Positions 1-8,075 of a DNA stretch of 64,000 nt are shown here, in pieces. The stretch is from positions 1 through 64,000 of the forward strand of contig NZ_CAKUOF010000004.1 in the NCBI RefSeq assembly GCF_934668725.1. The letters are read 5' to 3'. The notes below the pieces were generated by a model. It had not been told where the DNA came from and searched no databases. It saw only the letters and a program-made list of their open reading frames with translations. Source of the DNA: an uncultured Dysgonomonas sp. Its GTDB lineage: Bacteria > Bacteroidota > Bacteroidia > Bacteroidales > Dysgonomonadaceae. The number at the start of each line of letters is the position of its first letter. The stretch's first letter is position 1. The translations under genes were made by a program, and so were the position numbers.

Positions 1-201
1 CTGCTGATATCGCACATATTGTTTGCGAGGAGTGATGGTTTTAGTTGATACCGATAAATCTGTATTCTGATTGGGTAGTTGGTTGTCTTGTTCCAGAGAA
101 ACTTTTTTTTCTAAAAAAGTGATATAATAATTACGTCTTAAAATATTATATATTGTTTTCCAAAATTTCAAATGTAAATCTTTATAATACGAAACGTTCA
201 T
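1..201 (-). CDS. hypothetical protein, C-terminus beyond window
   Basis: An open frame reads leftward from an ATG (complement of 199-201) and stays open to base 1, giving 67 codons with the C-terminus missing. The product begins MNVSYYKDLHLKFWK, is rich in Lys, Tyr and Asn, and shows no signal peptide or membrane segment in the visible part. I do not recognise it. A tandem pair of 19-bp repeats lies just upstream at 212-249 and could be its operator. It may be the outermost prophage gene or the first host gene; the sequence does not decide this. Confidence 0.45.
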   Translation of the reverse strand, partial: MNVSYYKDLHLKFWKTIYNILRRNYYITFLEKKVSLEQDNQLPNQNTDLSVSTKTITPRKQYVRYQQ

Positions 202-211
202 GAGCTATCCT

Positions 212-249
212 AACATTTGGAATTATAGTTAACGTTTGGAATTATAGAT
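212..249. repeat. tandem 19-bp direct repeat
   Basis: Two adjacent units, AACATTTGGAATTATAGTT at 212-230 and AACGTTTGGAATTATAGAT at 231-249, agree at 17 of 19 positions. They sit 11 bases upstream of the leftward gene starting at 201 and before the rightward promoters at 285 and 427. Direct repeats of this size next to a start suggest a regulator binding site, or a transposase site if the prophage end is here. That role is inference. Confidence 0.6.
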
Positions 250-284
250 TATTTTTTGCCTTGTGAAATCCAATAATCATATTA

Positions 285-292
285 TATATTTG
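285..292 (+). promoter_or_regulatory. Bacteroidota -7 element (upstream copy)
   Basis: TATATTTG at 285-292 matches TAnnTTTG. It is followed by the same TGCTAAT context as the second copy at 427-434, so the stretch around 281-298 and that around 424-441 look like a duplicated promoter. What the first copy would transcribe, apart from a leader for the lipoprotein gene, is not clear. No clear -33 TTTG was found at the ideal spacing. Confidence 0.4.
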
Positions 293-426
293 TGCTAATT
301 TGAGTATGTTTTAAACTCTTTACAACATTGTAGAGAGAGTATATTGTATTGTCTAAACGTACCAATATAATAGTTTGAAATACTCTATTTGTTTGACTTA
401 TAGCATCAATATACTATTCTATTTAT

Positions 427-434
427 TATATTTG
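427..434 (+). promoter_or_regulatory. Bacteroidota -7 element for the lipoprotein gene
   Basis: TATATTTG fits the TAnnTTTG consensus and lies 30 bases before the ATG of the 465-917 lipoprotein gene, leaving a short leader. A clear -33 TTTG is not present at the ideal distance (TTTG occurs at 392-395), so strength is uncertain. Confidence 0.5.
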
Positions 435-464
435 TGCTAATATTATAAAACAATAAAAATAGTT

Positions 465-917
465 ATGAAAAAACTTTACTTATTACTACTGTCAATATCT
501 ATGTTATCTGCATGTTCAGATGATGATAAGGATCCGATAGAAAATCCGAACCTAAATAAGGTTGAAGTTTCCGCTGAAATGAAATACAAAGTTAAAGACA
601 GTTATGTTGCCGATGTTGGAGCAATGATATTTTGCTTTCAAGGTTTTTATGATTATGTTAACTATTCCTATATTGGAGACGGTAAATATAAACATAATAC
701 AACAGGTGAGATTGTAAATGCTACAGAGAAAGGTACAGCTGGTAGTGATGGTGTAGCGAAGATATCAGTAAACTATAGCTATAAATCTCTTATTGTATGG
801 GAAAGTAAAAATGTAAAAGGTAAATATGGACAAAATGTATATGATATAAAAAAAGATGATCCTATAAAAATATCACAGATATATTTTTCTGATAGTTATC
901 AACCAACATATCCATAA
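465..917 (+). CDS. surface lipoprotein, function unknown
   Basis: This 150-residue protein begins MKKLYLLLLSISMLSACSDDDKD: a lipoprotein signal peptide with lipobox LSAC. Cys17 is followed by an acidic SDDDKD stretch, the type of signal that sends Bacteroidota lipoproteins to the cell surface. The rest is beta-rich with many Tyr, Lys and Asn and no domain I recognise. It has its own promoter and a bidirectional terminator, and points toward the methylase. It could be a prophage cargo (moron) gene at the right end or a host gene next to the insertion; its base composition does not settle this. Confidence 0.75.
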   Translation: MKKLYLLLLSISMLSACSDDDKDPIENPNLNKVEVSAEMKYKVKDSYVADVGAMIFCFQGFYDYVNYSYIGDGKYKHNTTGEIVNATEKGTAGSDGVAKISVNYSYKSLIVWESKNVKGKYGQNVYDIKKDDPIKISQIYFSDSYQPTYP

Positions 918-924
918 TAATTTA

Positions 925-954
925 AAGAAGCCTCCATTTTGGAGGCTTTCTTTA
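925..954. terminator. bidirectional intrinsic terminator
   Basis: AAAGAAGCCTCCA, loop TTT, then TGGAGGCTTTCTTT forms a near-perfect hairpin with A and T tracts on its two sides. It sits between the convergent lipoprotein gene (ends 917) and methylase gene (ends 952) and would end both transcripts; the methylase stop lies within its edge. Confidence 0.85.
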
Positions 955-1800
955 TTTTATAAACTTGTACAACATCATATCGGTATAACCGGCAGTCTTA
1001 TTTAGTGTTATATTTTGTGTATTAAGAACTGAATTTTTGAAAGGATTACCTATATCCCTATTATCAGCAAACCACTCACAAAGCTCAATCAATGAACTCT
1101 TATTCGATGTGAAAAAGAAGTAATTAGAGCCAACCAAAACATTTAGAACATCTAAATAATCTCGAAGCTTCCAATACTTATCAGAATGGTAGGTTTTGGT
1201 ATCAGTAGATAAATAGGGTGGATCAACAAGAAATAACACTCCCGGTGCATCTTTATATTGATTATATAACTCTCTGTAATCGCAGTGAACAATATCTATA
1301 CCTCTTAAATATTCAATTGTATCAAAGTCATAGTCTGTAGCCTTGATATTGTGATATAGTGTTTCTGTTTTTAGTTCATCCAGCGTTGTTACATATTTAG
1401 CAGAAAACAACAAAGATGATGACAACGTTATATAGTCGACAAAACTAATCCTATCTTCTGTTTCTATACGAGCTAACAAAGCTTTACAAACGGCTGGTTC
1501 TATCTTCTTTTCTCTAGGACAATTTACTGCTATAAGTCTCAAATCAGCAAGTAATTTGTTTGTTTTATCAATATTTAGTAAACGCTCACTATAGTTGTCA
1601 AAGTCATTATAGATAACTTTGGCTTCCGGGAATATATTTTTTGCAGTATGAGATAACAACCCGGATCCACCGAATAAATCCACTATTATTTTTACATCTT
1701 TCTTCTCTTTAAGTTCTTGCATTGCAATTGTAAATGCTCCAATAAATCTTCTTTTTTGCCCCTGAAATGGTAGAGGAGCCGTTTTAAAAATCTTACTCAT
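952..1800 (-). CDS. D12-class DNA adenine methyltransferase (Dam-like)
   Basis: This 282-residue protein has the D12/Dam layout. An N-terminal PLPFQGQKRRF segment corresponds to the usual PxxYxGGK-like motif, SAM-binding motif I DLFGGSG is at 41-47, and catalytic DPPY is at 193-196. Such enzymes methylate adenine N6, often in GATC. It lies beyond the tail fibre gene, where Mu carries its own modification gene (mom), so protection of phage DNA from host restriction is the likely role (inference). Length is normal for the family. It is divergent from the candidate ncRNA at 1853-1985 and shares a terminator with the lipoprotein gene. Confidence 0.85.
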   Translation of the reverse strand: MSKIFKTAPLPFQGQKRRFIGAFTIAMQELKEKKDVKIIVDLFGGSGLLSHTAKNIFPEAKVIYNDFDNYSERLLNIDKTNKLLADLRLIAVNCPREKKIEPAVCKALLARIETEDRISFVDYITLSSSLLFSAKYVTTLDELKTETLYHNIKATDYDFDTIEYLRGIDIVHCDYRELYNQYKDAPGVLFLVDPPYLSTDTKTYHSDKYWKLRDYLDVLNVLVGSNYFFFTSNKSSLIELCEWFADNRDIGNPFKNSVLNTQNITLNKTAGYTDMMLYKFIK

Positions 1801-1817
1801 TTTGATTATTATTAAAA

Positions 1818-1849
1818 TTGTTATTAATATTATTTATATACTATCTTTG
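1818..1849 (+). promoter_or_regulatory. promoter of the candidate pseudoknot RNA
   Basis: TATCTTTG at 1842-1849 is an exact TAnnTTTG element in the frequent TATCTTTGCAG form. TTG at 1818-1820 lies 21 bases upstream as a -33 candidate. Transcription would start near 1853-1857 and run rightward, opposite to both neighbouring genes, so it can only serve a non-coding or very small transcript. Confidence 0.65.
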
Positions 1850-1852
1850 CAG

Positions 1853-1985
1853 TCCTACCTCATACGAAAATGCGAAACAACGTAACTCAAAGGCATATTA
1901 AGCCCTCAGTTATGCGTTGCTTCGCATCTATATTTTATAGTAGTTAGTATGAGGTAGGATTCTACTAACACTGAGGGCTTTATTT
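1853..1985 (+). ncRNA. candidate structured ncRNA with nested pseudoknot
   Basis: Three complementary pairs interlock. 1853-1865 (TCCTACCTCATAC) pairs perfectly with 1947-1959. Inside it, 1870-1882 pairs with 1915-1927 (12 of 13). The loop of that inner stem holds AAGCCCTCAGT (1900-1910), which pairs perfectly (11 bp) with 1970-1980, outside the outer stem. This is the order of an H-type pseudoknot closed by a long outer helix. A promoter ends at 1849 and TTTATTTT follows the last arm. No convincing coding frame exists. The region separates methylase and tail fibre genes. The opposite strand as a methylase leader is the main alternative. Confidence 0.6.
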
Positions 1986-2062
1986 TACCCTCCTGATATA
2001 CTCTTCATTTATTTATACGGAATCGCCATAAAATGGTACTTTATACTGACATATTATCTATA

Positions 2063-4681
2063 TTACCATTTCTTTTTAAAATCACTAGCATCCCAATAAA
2101 AGTCATTATACCCATACTCAAAAATGTGCAAGTCAGGTTCTTGTGCTGTGCCTATTTTGGCTATAATACTGTTTTGATACGCCCAGCTATTATTTGAATC
2201 CATAAATGAATTGCTTAATAATGTACCTCCTGTATTCCTACGTCTCATCACTGATCCTGTACTTGCGTAGTTGTATACCGTACCGCCTAAAGCTACTACA
2301 GCGCGCTCTATAAACTTTGCCCAACCTGCGTGGTTCGTTCCCGTACCTAGATATCCTGCACTAATGGATGTGCCATACAAGCCTACTTTTTTACCTGTCC
2401 AATTTGACCCGAAAATAGGTCTTAAGAACTCTATTACTTGTGCTGTAAGATCATTCGCTGCTACTTGCGAACTGTCCGATCCCGGATGTACACCGTCAGG
2501 TATCCATGCCTGTAAGGTGTTGATTCCGTCACGGTTCATATAGTACATTTTTTTGGCTAGGTTCATAAAGTAAATTGATCTGTACCTAGCTAAGGCTTCC
2601 TGTGTATTAATCAGAGCTTGCATATAACCATCAGCACCGTTCAATGTGCCATCACTTGTAAAATGCGATATAATGGCTACTCTTGACTTTGGCTTTACGG
2701 CGTATAGTGCATCAAGTATGGTGTTGAATGAACCTACAAAAGTGGTGTCGTTTCGGGCTGAGATTAGCATGCCTGAATTACCTGAACTTACTATGTTGTC
2801 CTCACTGACATACAGGTCTGGGAATGTCACGCCTTGACCCACTTTTTTTATGCTATACATTACGCCCTTGTTAGTAGTTAAGATATTGTATTTCATAGCT
2901 ACCGTATTTGGAGGCGTGAAGAACTTACCATCTAAAGGGTCACGACAAGTTAACCAAGTGCCAGCACTATTATAGAAATGAAGCGTTTGGTTATTACCTA
3001 TGGTTGGTATGGTAGTATTATATAATGTATCTGCTTTTACGGGTATCAGTTCGTCATTATATGATAATGCAGCATAAGTTGCTATAGTCCCATCTAAGAA
3101 AATGGTTTTACCTACAATCAAATTATTCTGTCTGAATAATTCAGGGTTACTTGATATTGATTCAGCTCCCTGTATATCTTCTAAGCCCATTACAACAGAC
3201 AAAGGCGGTGATTCTGCGAAACGCTGCACGATCTGCCAACCTATAGAGGGTACAGGTTGGCTCGATAGTTGATATCTTATCCAATGTACATTATCCGGTA
3301 CAATAAAATACTTGGGTAATAAGTGGGTTGCGTCATTGTTTTTTAATAAACTTACCGCTGTTACACCGCCAAGATCAGCCCAAACTTTATTTTGGTCATA
3401 AAACATAACACCAGGTAATCCTGTTGATACATTTAGTAAATTCGTATCATAAGTTGCGCCTGGTGTTACTGCAATAAATGTAGTTTCATACCCATAATTT
3501 TGTACAGGTATACCACTTACTAATACACCATCGTTATTATAAACAGTTCCTTTTACAAATGATTGAGATACTAATATATTGGGTTTACTGGCATAACCTA
3601 TGTGCTTTATTTTATCACTTATATTACTTGTATGTAAAAACGCATCCGTCAAAAAGGCTGTGAAAGGGAATCCTTTAAATGACAGATCGGTATACGTTGG
3701 CACACTAACAAAACGAATACTAACAGCCCCTTTAGGTACTTGTATTTCTAAATCTGTATAGGTCTTAACGGTTGCTGATTGTGGGCGATAAAACAAGCTG
3801 ATACCTGTGTCACGTGGACCGTAAAAGCAGCCTAGAACGGTTGTTGTATTGTTGGTTATAGGCAACGTTCCACTAAAATATATTTTGCTTCCAAGCTTTG
3901 ATATGTTTATTAGGTCACTAACATTAGTGCCAGTATAATTAGTTAGTTGTCCAAGTATTGACGGGTCGGTACTTAAGCCTTTATTTACATTAGTTAGTGA
4001 GATAGCTATAGGTTGTTGTGCTTCTGAACGAACAACATAACGACCTTCAGCGTCTACTATATCGGCTTTTTTGGCTAGGTCTGCTGCTGTTACTTCTCCA
4101 ACAACTTTCCAATTTGCCTCCGTTGCCCAATTGTTAACGTCTGTACCGATATATTGTTCTGTTACCCATCCTGTGGTTAACTTGTAGGCTAGTATTTGTC
4201 CTAAACCTCTGAGGTTTGCAGTAACTGCATTACGAGCTGTTGTTTTATCCGAATAAGTTACACCTGTTATTTGTGTAACGTTGTAAATTACTGTTTTATC
4301 GGCTTTTTTAGCAACATCAGTAAGCTTTGCATACTCCGTCAAATCAATTTTTTCCTGTGTTGGTACTTGACCTGTGTCAGTCCATGCTCCCCCATCAGTA
4401 TAAACTTTCCAAACAGTACCGGGATATGGAGAGCCAACGAAAGCATAATAATCTTTCTTGTTTTTGGCTTGTGGATATTCAGCCTGAAGTTTAGCTAAAG
4501 ATGTGTGGTATCCTTTGAACTTAGTGGTTACTTTATCTATTTCCTCTTGTAATCCAAACACTTGAGAAATAGGTAATTTTTCCGACTTATGCCAAAAGGA
4601 TTTCCATGTTTCCTGAAACTCTCTTTCACTTGGAGTATAGTTTGTCCGGAATATTTTTAATATTTCTATTAGGCTTATCAT
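2063..4681 (-). CDS. tail fibre with rearranged SGNH/GDSL hydrolase modules
   Basis: The long phage fibre begins MISLIEILKIFRTNY (ATG at 4681, preferred over a TTG three codons earlier) and has 872 residues. The N-terminal part contains KLTDVAKKAD-type fibre repeats. The C-terminal part is SGNH esterase sequence in a strange order. ARND (about 642-645) and the late block V DGVH (729-732) come first. They are followed by block I GTS (770-772), a TGS block II and block III GYND (857-860), after which the protein stops. A normal SGNH domain runs I-II-III-V. Such esterases deacetylate surface glycans during adsorption. It overlaps nothing and follows the collar gene by 5 bases. Confidence 0.8.
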   Translation of the reverse strand: MISLIEILKIFRTNYTPSEREFQETWKSFWHKSEKLPISQVFGLQEEIDKVTTKFKGYHTSLAKLQAEYPQAKNKKDYYAFVGSPYPGTVWKVYTDGGAWTDTGQVPTQEKIDLTEYAKLTDVAKKADKTVIYNVTQITGVTYSDKTTARNAVTANLRGLGQILAYKLTTGWVTEQYIGTDVNNWATEANWKVVGEVTAADLAKKADIVDAEGRYVVRSEAQQPIAISLTNVNKGLSTDPSILGQLTNYTGTNVSDLINISKLGSKIYFSGTLPITNNTTTVLGCFYGPRDTGISLFYRPQSATVKTYTDLEIQVPKGAVSIRFVSVPTYTDLSFKGFPFTAFLTDAFLHTSNISDKIKHIGYASKPNILVSQSFVKGTVYNNDGVLVSGIPVQNYGYETTFIAVTPGATYDTNLLNVSTGLPGVMFYDQNKVWADLGGVTAVSLLKNNDATHLLPKYFIVPDNVHWIRYQLSSQPVPSIGWQIVQRFAESPPLSVVMGLEDIQGAESISSNPELFRQNNLIVGKTIFLDGTIATYAALSYNDELIPVKADTLYNTTIPTIGNNQTLHFYNSAGTWLTCRDPLDGKFFTPPNTVAMKYNILTTNKGVMYSIKKVGQGVTFPDLYVSEDNIVSSGNSGMLISARNDTTFVGSFNTILDALYAVKPKSRVAIISHFTSDGTLNGADGYMQALINTQEALARYRSIYFMNLAKKMYYMNRDGINTLQAWIPDGVHPGSDSSQVAANDLTAQVIEFLRPIFGSNWTGKKVGLYGTSISAGYLGTGTNHAGWAKFIERAVVALGGTVYNYASTGSVMRRRNTGGTLLSNSFMDSNNSWAYQNSIIAKIGTAQEPDLHIFEYGYNDFYWDASDFKKKW

Positions 4682-4686
4682 AATGA

Positions 4687-5598
4687 TCAATATTTAACTT
4701 TAATGATATAAGCTAAAGTGTAGTATTTAGGTCTGATATCAAAGGATCGACCTTCACCTACTGGCTGAATCGTAGCCTCTACCCACCGATCTTCACTCAT
4801 ACTACCCACATTGTATTCACGTGCAGCATTTTCTTTGTCTATGCCACTGGGTGTTGCCTGATCATCAATATCTCCGGCTTTAGCTGATAACTTATTAAAC
4901 AGACTGTTTTTAACGTGATCATGGCTAGGCAAGTTAGATATTTGCAAAGTCACCTCTTCAGCACCTCCGGTACTCCCTATTTCTGTATAATCTTTATGAC
5001 TCGGATCATATCCAACTATAAAATATCTTCTAAGGTCTGGAAGTTTGAAACTTTCCAGATTTTCTGCTCCATAAAACCAAGCAAGATCAGGATAATCTGC
5101 TGTCTTGAGAACCCGACCATCAGCCAACATATAATTATCGGGGATACGATCGACACGCCCGGTATAATCCAACTTTATAGATAGAGGTTCGCCCCGCAAT
5201 GATGCTATCCTGTTATCAAGTTCGAGGTTCGTAACGATCCTTTTTATACCATCCCATTTTAACTTTCCATCATCTGCAAATGTTGCATATCTACTGATAT
5301 AGGCTTCAGGATATTCTTTTACTTCACCGGTTCCCTCTTCATCGTATACAGTTTCCTTAGTTTCAACAATCACGACATAATCCTTTTTTTGACCGCCTTT
5401 AAACTCCATTAACTCGCCCTCGATTACCATTGATCCATCAGAGATCTCACCATTAACTTCAAGACATCCCTCTACGATATAATTGGCTCCTCCAAGTTTA
5501 GCAAGCTTATATGCCTGATGTATCATTTTTTTGATAAAATCCATTCCATCGGAGTCCATTGGAAAATCATCCTTTGCTGTTATATTTACCTTATTCAT
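4687..5598 (-). CDS. tail collar-domain protein (short fibre/receptor module)
   Basis: A 303-residue structural protein. From about 165 to the end it has the phage collar pattern: LADGRVL, then DLRRYFIVGYD, a GSTGGAEEVTL loop, LPSHDH, and the closing FDIRPKYYTLAYIIKV. The N-terminal half is beta-rich, with EGxLxV-type strands. It lies between the last baseplate gene (4-base overlap with 5595) and the large fibre, consistent with a fibre connector or second adhesin at the baseplate. There is no reverse transcriptase or template repeat nearby, so no sign that its C-terminus is diversified. Confidence 0.75.
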   Translation of the reverse strand: MNKVNITAKDDFPMDSDGMDFIKKMIHQAYKLAKLGGANYIVEGCLEVNGEISDGSMVIEGELMEFKGGQKKDYVVIVETKETVYDEEGTGEVKEYPEAYISRYATFADDGKLKWDGIKRIVTNLELDNRIASLRGEPLSIKLDYTGRVDRIPDNYMLADGRVLKTADYPDLAWFYGAENLESFKLPDLRRYFIVGYDPSHKDYTEIGSTGGAEEVTLQISNLPSHDHVKNSLFNKLSAKAGDIDDQATPSGIDKENAAREYNVGSMSEDRWVEATIQPVGEGRSFDIRPKYYTLAYIIKVKY

Positions 5599-6092
5599 GA
5601 TTTGTTTGTTATTACGTATCGTTTGGAAGCCAATCTGCTTATATTTACCAAATTTCTCATTCTGTTTTCCTCCTCTTCCGATAAACTATATCCGGCAGGG
5701 AGTAGAACTTCAAAATCTATATTATGGGAACGCAACATTCCGCGAGTACACCAATAATAAGGTTTAATACCTCTTCGGGCTAACCTTATCGGTTTCTTCT
5801 TATTTCGTTTATGCAGTAAGTAATAATCATAATCAATAACAGCATTCCGGATCCGGATCCTTCTTTCCAACGGATCAAAGTTGTCATTGAGTAAGCCCTG
5901 CATATAACAGACCTGAGAATAAGTATTAAAATCAATGCCTGTTCTTAACGTGTCGAACTGTGTATGAATCTCATTAAGAGGTGCTGTTATAGCTTTAATA
6001 ATGGCAATTACCATATCGGTTCGATAGTTATTTGTCAGTAGTTGCATAGCATACTGAGCATAATTGATATCATAATACTTGCTATTCATCAT
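5595..6092 (-). CDS. baseplate protein, Mu gp48-like
   Basis: This 165-residue protein lies directly after the baseplate J protein (11-base overlap) and before the collar protein (4-base overlap), the slot of Mu gp48/YmfQ-type baseplate wedge-tip proteins. It has the small mixed alpha/beta composition and conserved-looking LRTGIDFNT and DPLERRIRIRNAVIDYDYYLL segments. The assignment rests mostly on position. Confidence 0.6.
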   Translation of the reverse strand: MMNSKYYDINYAQYAMQLLTNNYRTDMVIAIIKAITAPLNEIHTQFDTLRTGIDFNTYSQVCYMQGLLNDNFDPLERRIRIRNAVIDYDYYLLHKRNKKKPIRLARRGIKPYYWCTRGMLRSHNIDFEVLLPAGYSLSEEEENRMRNLVNISRLASKRYVITNKS

Positions 6093-6945
6093 AAGGCTTA
6101 AAATTTAGCTTCAGGTTTGTATCTTTTATTGTATAATACCCGGCATGATCCCTTTCCCGTCCATCTATCTTCCTGAATTCAGTATATACTCCATATCGGG
6201 ATGCAGCCCCTTTCAGTTCCGGAAACTTTACCCCGGTAACAGCCTGTACCGAATCAACTAGACTGGCATTGACATACATTCCGTTAAATTGCAGATTATG
6301 TATATAATATTTGGCAGCATTCTGTACCGGAGTATCATCGGATCCATCCAGTCGTTTACCCTGTTTATCCAGAATAAGCGGATCATAATACACATCCATC
6401 TCAAAGGCTATCTCATCAGCCGGATCATTAATAATGATCAGATTTACCCCGGCATCGCTCACCTGAGACATATAGAAAGTAAAAGCTTCGAGTTGGGTTT
6501 TGGATAGCGGATATTTATTTTCGTTTGTTCCGGTGGCTATTTTCAGATAGAGAATGCTTTTATTTCTTCCCGGTACAGCTGCTGCGAATTTCACAATCCG
6601 GGACTTTTCTATTTCTTGCTGAGTCAACCCTGAATTATCATAGGAATCACTATCTCCAGCTAATTCATAGCCAAACTGAAATAACTTTGCCATGGAAGCG
6701 TACCAGTTGGGAGTATGGGCTTTCTTTTCTCCCAATAATTTATCGACATCGATCTTATGCTGGCTAAAGTTTTGCATATTCAGCAGCATATTAGATGCAA
6801 TATCATAAAACAGGATACGCTCCAGCGAAGCCTCTGAAAACTGTTCATTGAACGTTCTACCCTCCTCAAGTCCATATTTTGCAATCACAACCGGATCGGA
6901 AATAAACCGTTCGGTTATTTTGTTATATATTTCTTCCAATGTCAT
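6082..6945 (-). CDS. baseplate wedge protein J (Mu gp47-like)
   Basis: The 287-residue protein opens with MTLEEIYNKITERF and carries ILYLKIATG and the YYDPLILDKQG / VQNAAKYYIHNLQFNG segments seen in J-type wedge proteins. These join the central hub to the fibres in contractile-tail baseplates. It sits in the expected order LysM-W-J-gp48, with 4- to 11-base overlaps to both neighbours showing translational coupling. Confidence 0.75.
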   Translation of the reverse strand: MTLEEIYNKITERFISDPVVIAKYGLEEGRTFNEQFSEASLERILFYDIASNMLLNMQNFSQHKIDVDKLLGEKKAHTPNWYASMAKLFQFGYELAGDSDSYDNSGLTQQEIEKSRIVKFAAAVPGRNKSILYLKIATGTNENKYPLSKTQLEAFTFYMSQVSDAGVNLIIINDPADEIAFEMDVYYDPLILDKQGKRLDGSDDTPVQNAAKYYIHNLQFNGMYVNASLVDSVQAVTGVKFPELKGAASRYGVYTEFRKIDGRERDHAGYYTIKDTNLKLNFKPYDE

Positions 6946-7238
6946 TTTACCGTGAAATTTTGCCCGATTGTCATATATCCTATACCCGTCAATTGCTCAT
7001 CAAGTACTTTTTTGGATGCCGATGCCGGTATCGCTTTTTGCACTGCCAGTTGATCCACTACTTTATTATTGATTATACCGGATTTATCAAGTTCCTGACC
7101 GGTTGTCAATATGCCTGTTACACTCTGATTATTCTTTACGGCAATATCAAAGCTGGATTCGACCGAACCGCTAACCTGTACTGCAATGTCAGCCAGTGAT
7201 TGATTATCGTTTACTTTAGTCTTCATATCCTCCAACAA
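6942..7238 (-). CDS. small LysM-like tail protein
   Basis: A 98-residue protein with a LysM-like stretch: NDNQSLADIAVQVSGSVESS, then IAVKNN, then the GQELD turn. In Mu-like and P2-like phages, LysM proteins of this size (tail protein X) help fix the hub. The C-terminal 40 residues carry VVDQLAVQKAIPAS, common in the Bacteroides phage variant. It overlaps the upstream gene by 23 bases. Confidence 0.65.
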   Translation of the reverse strand: MLEDMKTKVNDNQSLADIAVQVSGSVESSFDIAVKNNQSVTGILTTGQELDKSGIINNKVVDQLAVQKAIPASASKKVLDEQLTGIGYMTIGQNFTVK

Positions 7239-7545
7239 TTATAAGTTTGCCCGATTCATTAAAACCACAAGCCCGGATTGTTTGCCCGTCATTACGAAGA
7301 TTGGTGCGAATTTCGCGAAGCAGTACCGAAGGATCTTCATCATCCAGATAAGAAGCCAAGCCCACTCCCTGAAGAGGAGCGTTTTTTATTTCGCCCTTTT
7401 CTGCCAGTAGAATAGTCCGTTGGTTTTGTTCAGTAACATCACCTATAACCATACCCTGAACAATCTTTCCGGATGCATCTCTGATAATCTGAATATCCAA
7501 ATCGTTGTTATCTCCGACTAATATGCCTGTACTTTTATTTGCCAT
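7216..7545 (-). CDS. baseplate protein W/gp25-like (Mu gp46 position)
   Basis: This 109-residue protein starts at an ATG overlapping the TGA of the spike gene (TGATG at 7543-7547), which I prefer to a TTG one codon earlier. It is acidic, with DLDIQIIRDASGKIVQGMVIGD and LLREIRTNLRNDGQ; the latter helix is typical of gp25/W proteins that start sheath assembly in the wedge. Its place between spike and J supports this. Confidence 0.65.
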   Translation of the reverse strand: MANKSTGILVGDNNDLDIQIIRDASGKIVQGMVIGDVTEQNQRTILLAEKGEIKNAPLQGVGLASYLDDEDPSVLLREIRTNLRNDGQTIRACGFNESGKLIIVGGYED

Positions 7546-8075
7546 CAATGTTTAAATTTTTCGTTTTCGTAATCCGATTTATTAAACTCTTTAGCCTTCG
7601 TAACTTCTGTTCCCGGCTTCACGGTTATTCCGGTCTGGATGGTCGCCGATCCGGTTGTCGTTACCTGATGAGTATGTGTATTAAAATTTACGATCAGATC
7701 ATTTACTTTTTTGACCAACTCATTCAATTTTGTGGTTAAATCCTGAATTTTGACTAACCCCAGATTTTCGCCCCCATCGATCACAATGCTTTCAATATCC
7801 GAAGACATAGAAATATATAGTTCATCGCTCTGATCGATCCGGTTGACTATGACAGCTGATCCTTCTACCGGAGTAATAATAAAACCCTGCTTATCGGATT
7901 TATCATCCTTGATGGATGCTCTTTTGCGAACGCCGGGATATAAAGTTCCCGATAGGTTTTTCACATCTACATAATCCGAATCGGGATAATTTTTATCAAC
8001 AATCGCAATAAACGACCCTGTATCCTGATAGCCCAAAGCCTTGATGCCTAACAATATTTTTTCTTCGTTTGTCAT
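7545..8075 (-). CDS. baseplate central spike (gpV/Mu gp45-like)
   Basis: A 176-residue protein with an N-terminal OB-like part (TGSFIAIVDKNYPDSDYVDVKNL), a coiled-coil-like TTKLNELVKKVNDLIVNF, then NTHTHQV and a Thr/Gly-rich beta tail. The HxH motif of such spikes binds an iron ion at the tip of the trimeric needle. It is the piercing tip of the contractile tail. It overlaps the hub gene by 4 bases. Confidence 0.75.
   Translation of the reverse strand: MTNEEKILLGIKALGYQDTGSFIAIVDKNYPDSDYVDVKNLSGTLYPGVRKRASIKDDKSDKQGFIITPVEGSAVIVNRIDQSDELYISMSSDIESIVIDGGENLGLVKIQDLTTKLNELVKKVNDLIVNFNTHTHQVTTTGSATIQTGITVKPGTEVTKAKEFNKSDYENEKFKH

Noticed and set aside
1853..1959. Invertible promoter flanked by the 13-bp inverted repeats
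   Set aside because: No invertase gene is nearby, the spacer holds no good outward promoter, and the inner and crossing pairings are better explained by RNA structure.
4687..5598. Diversity-generating retroelement target in the collar protein
   Set aside because: No reverse transcriptase, accessory gene or template repeat is present in the window.
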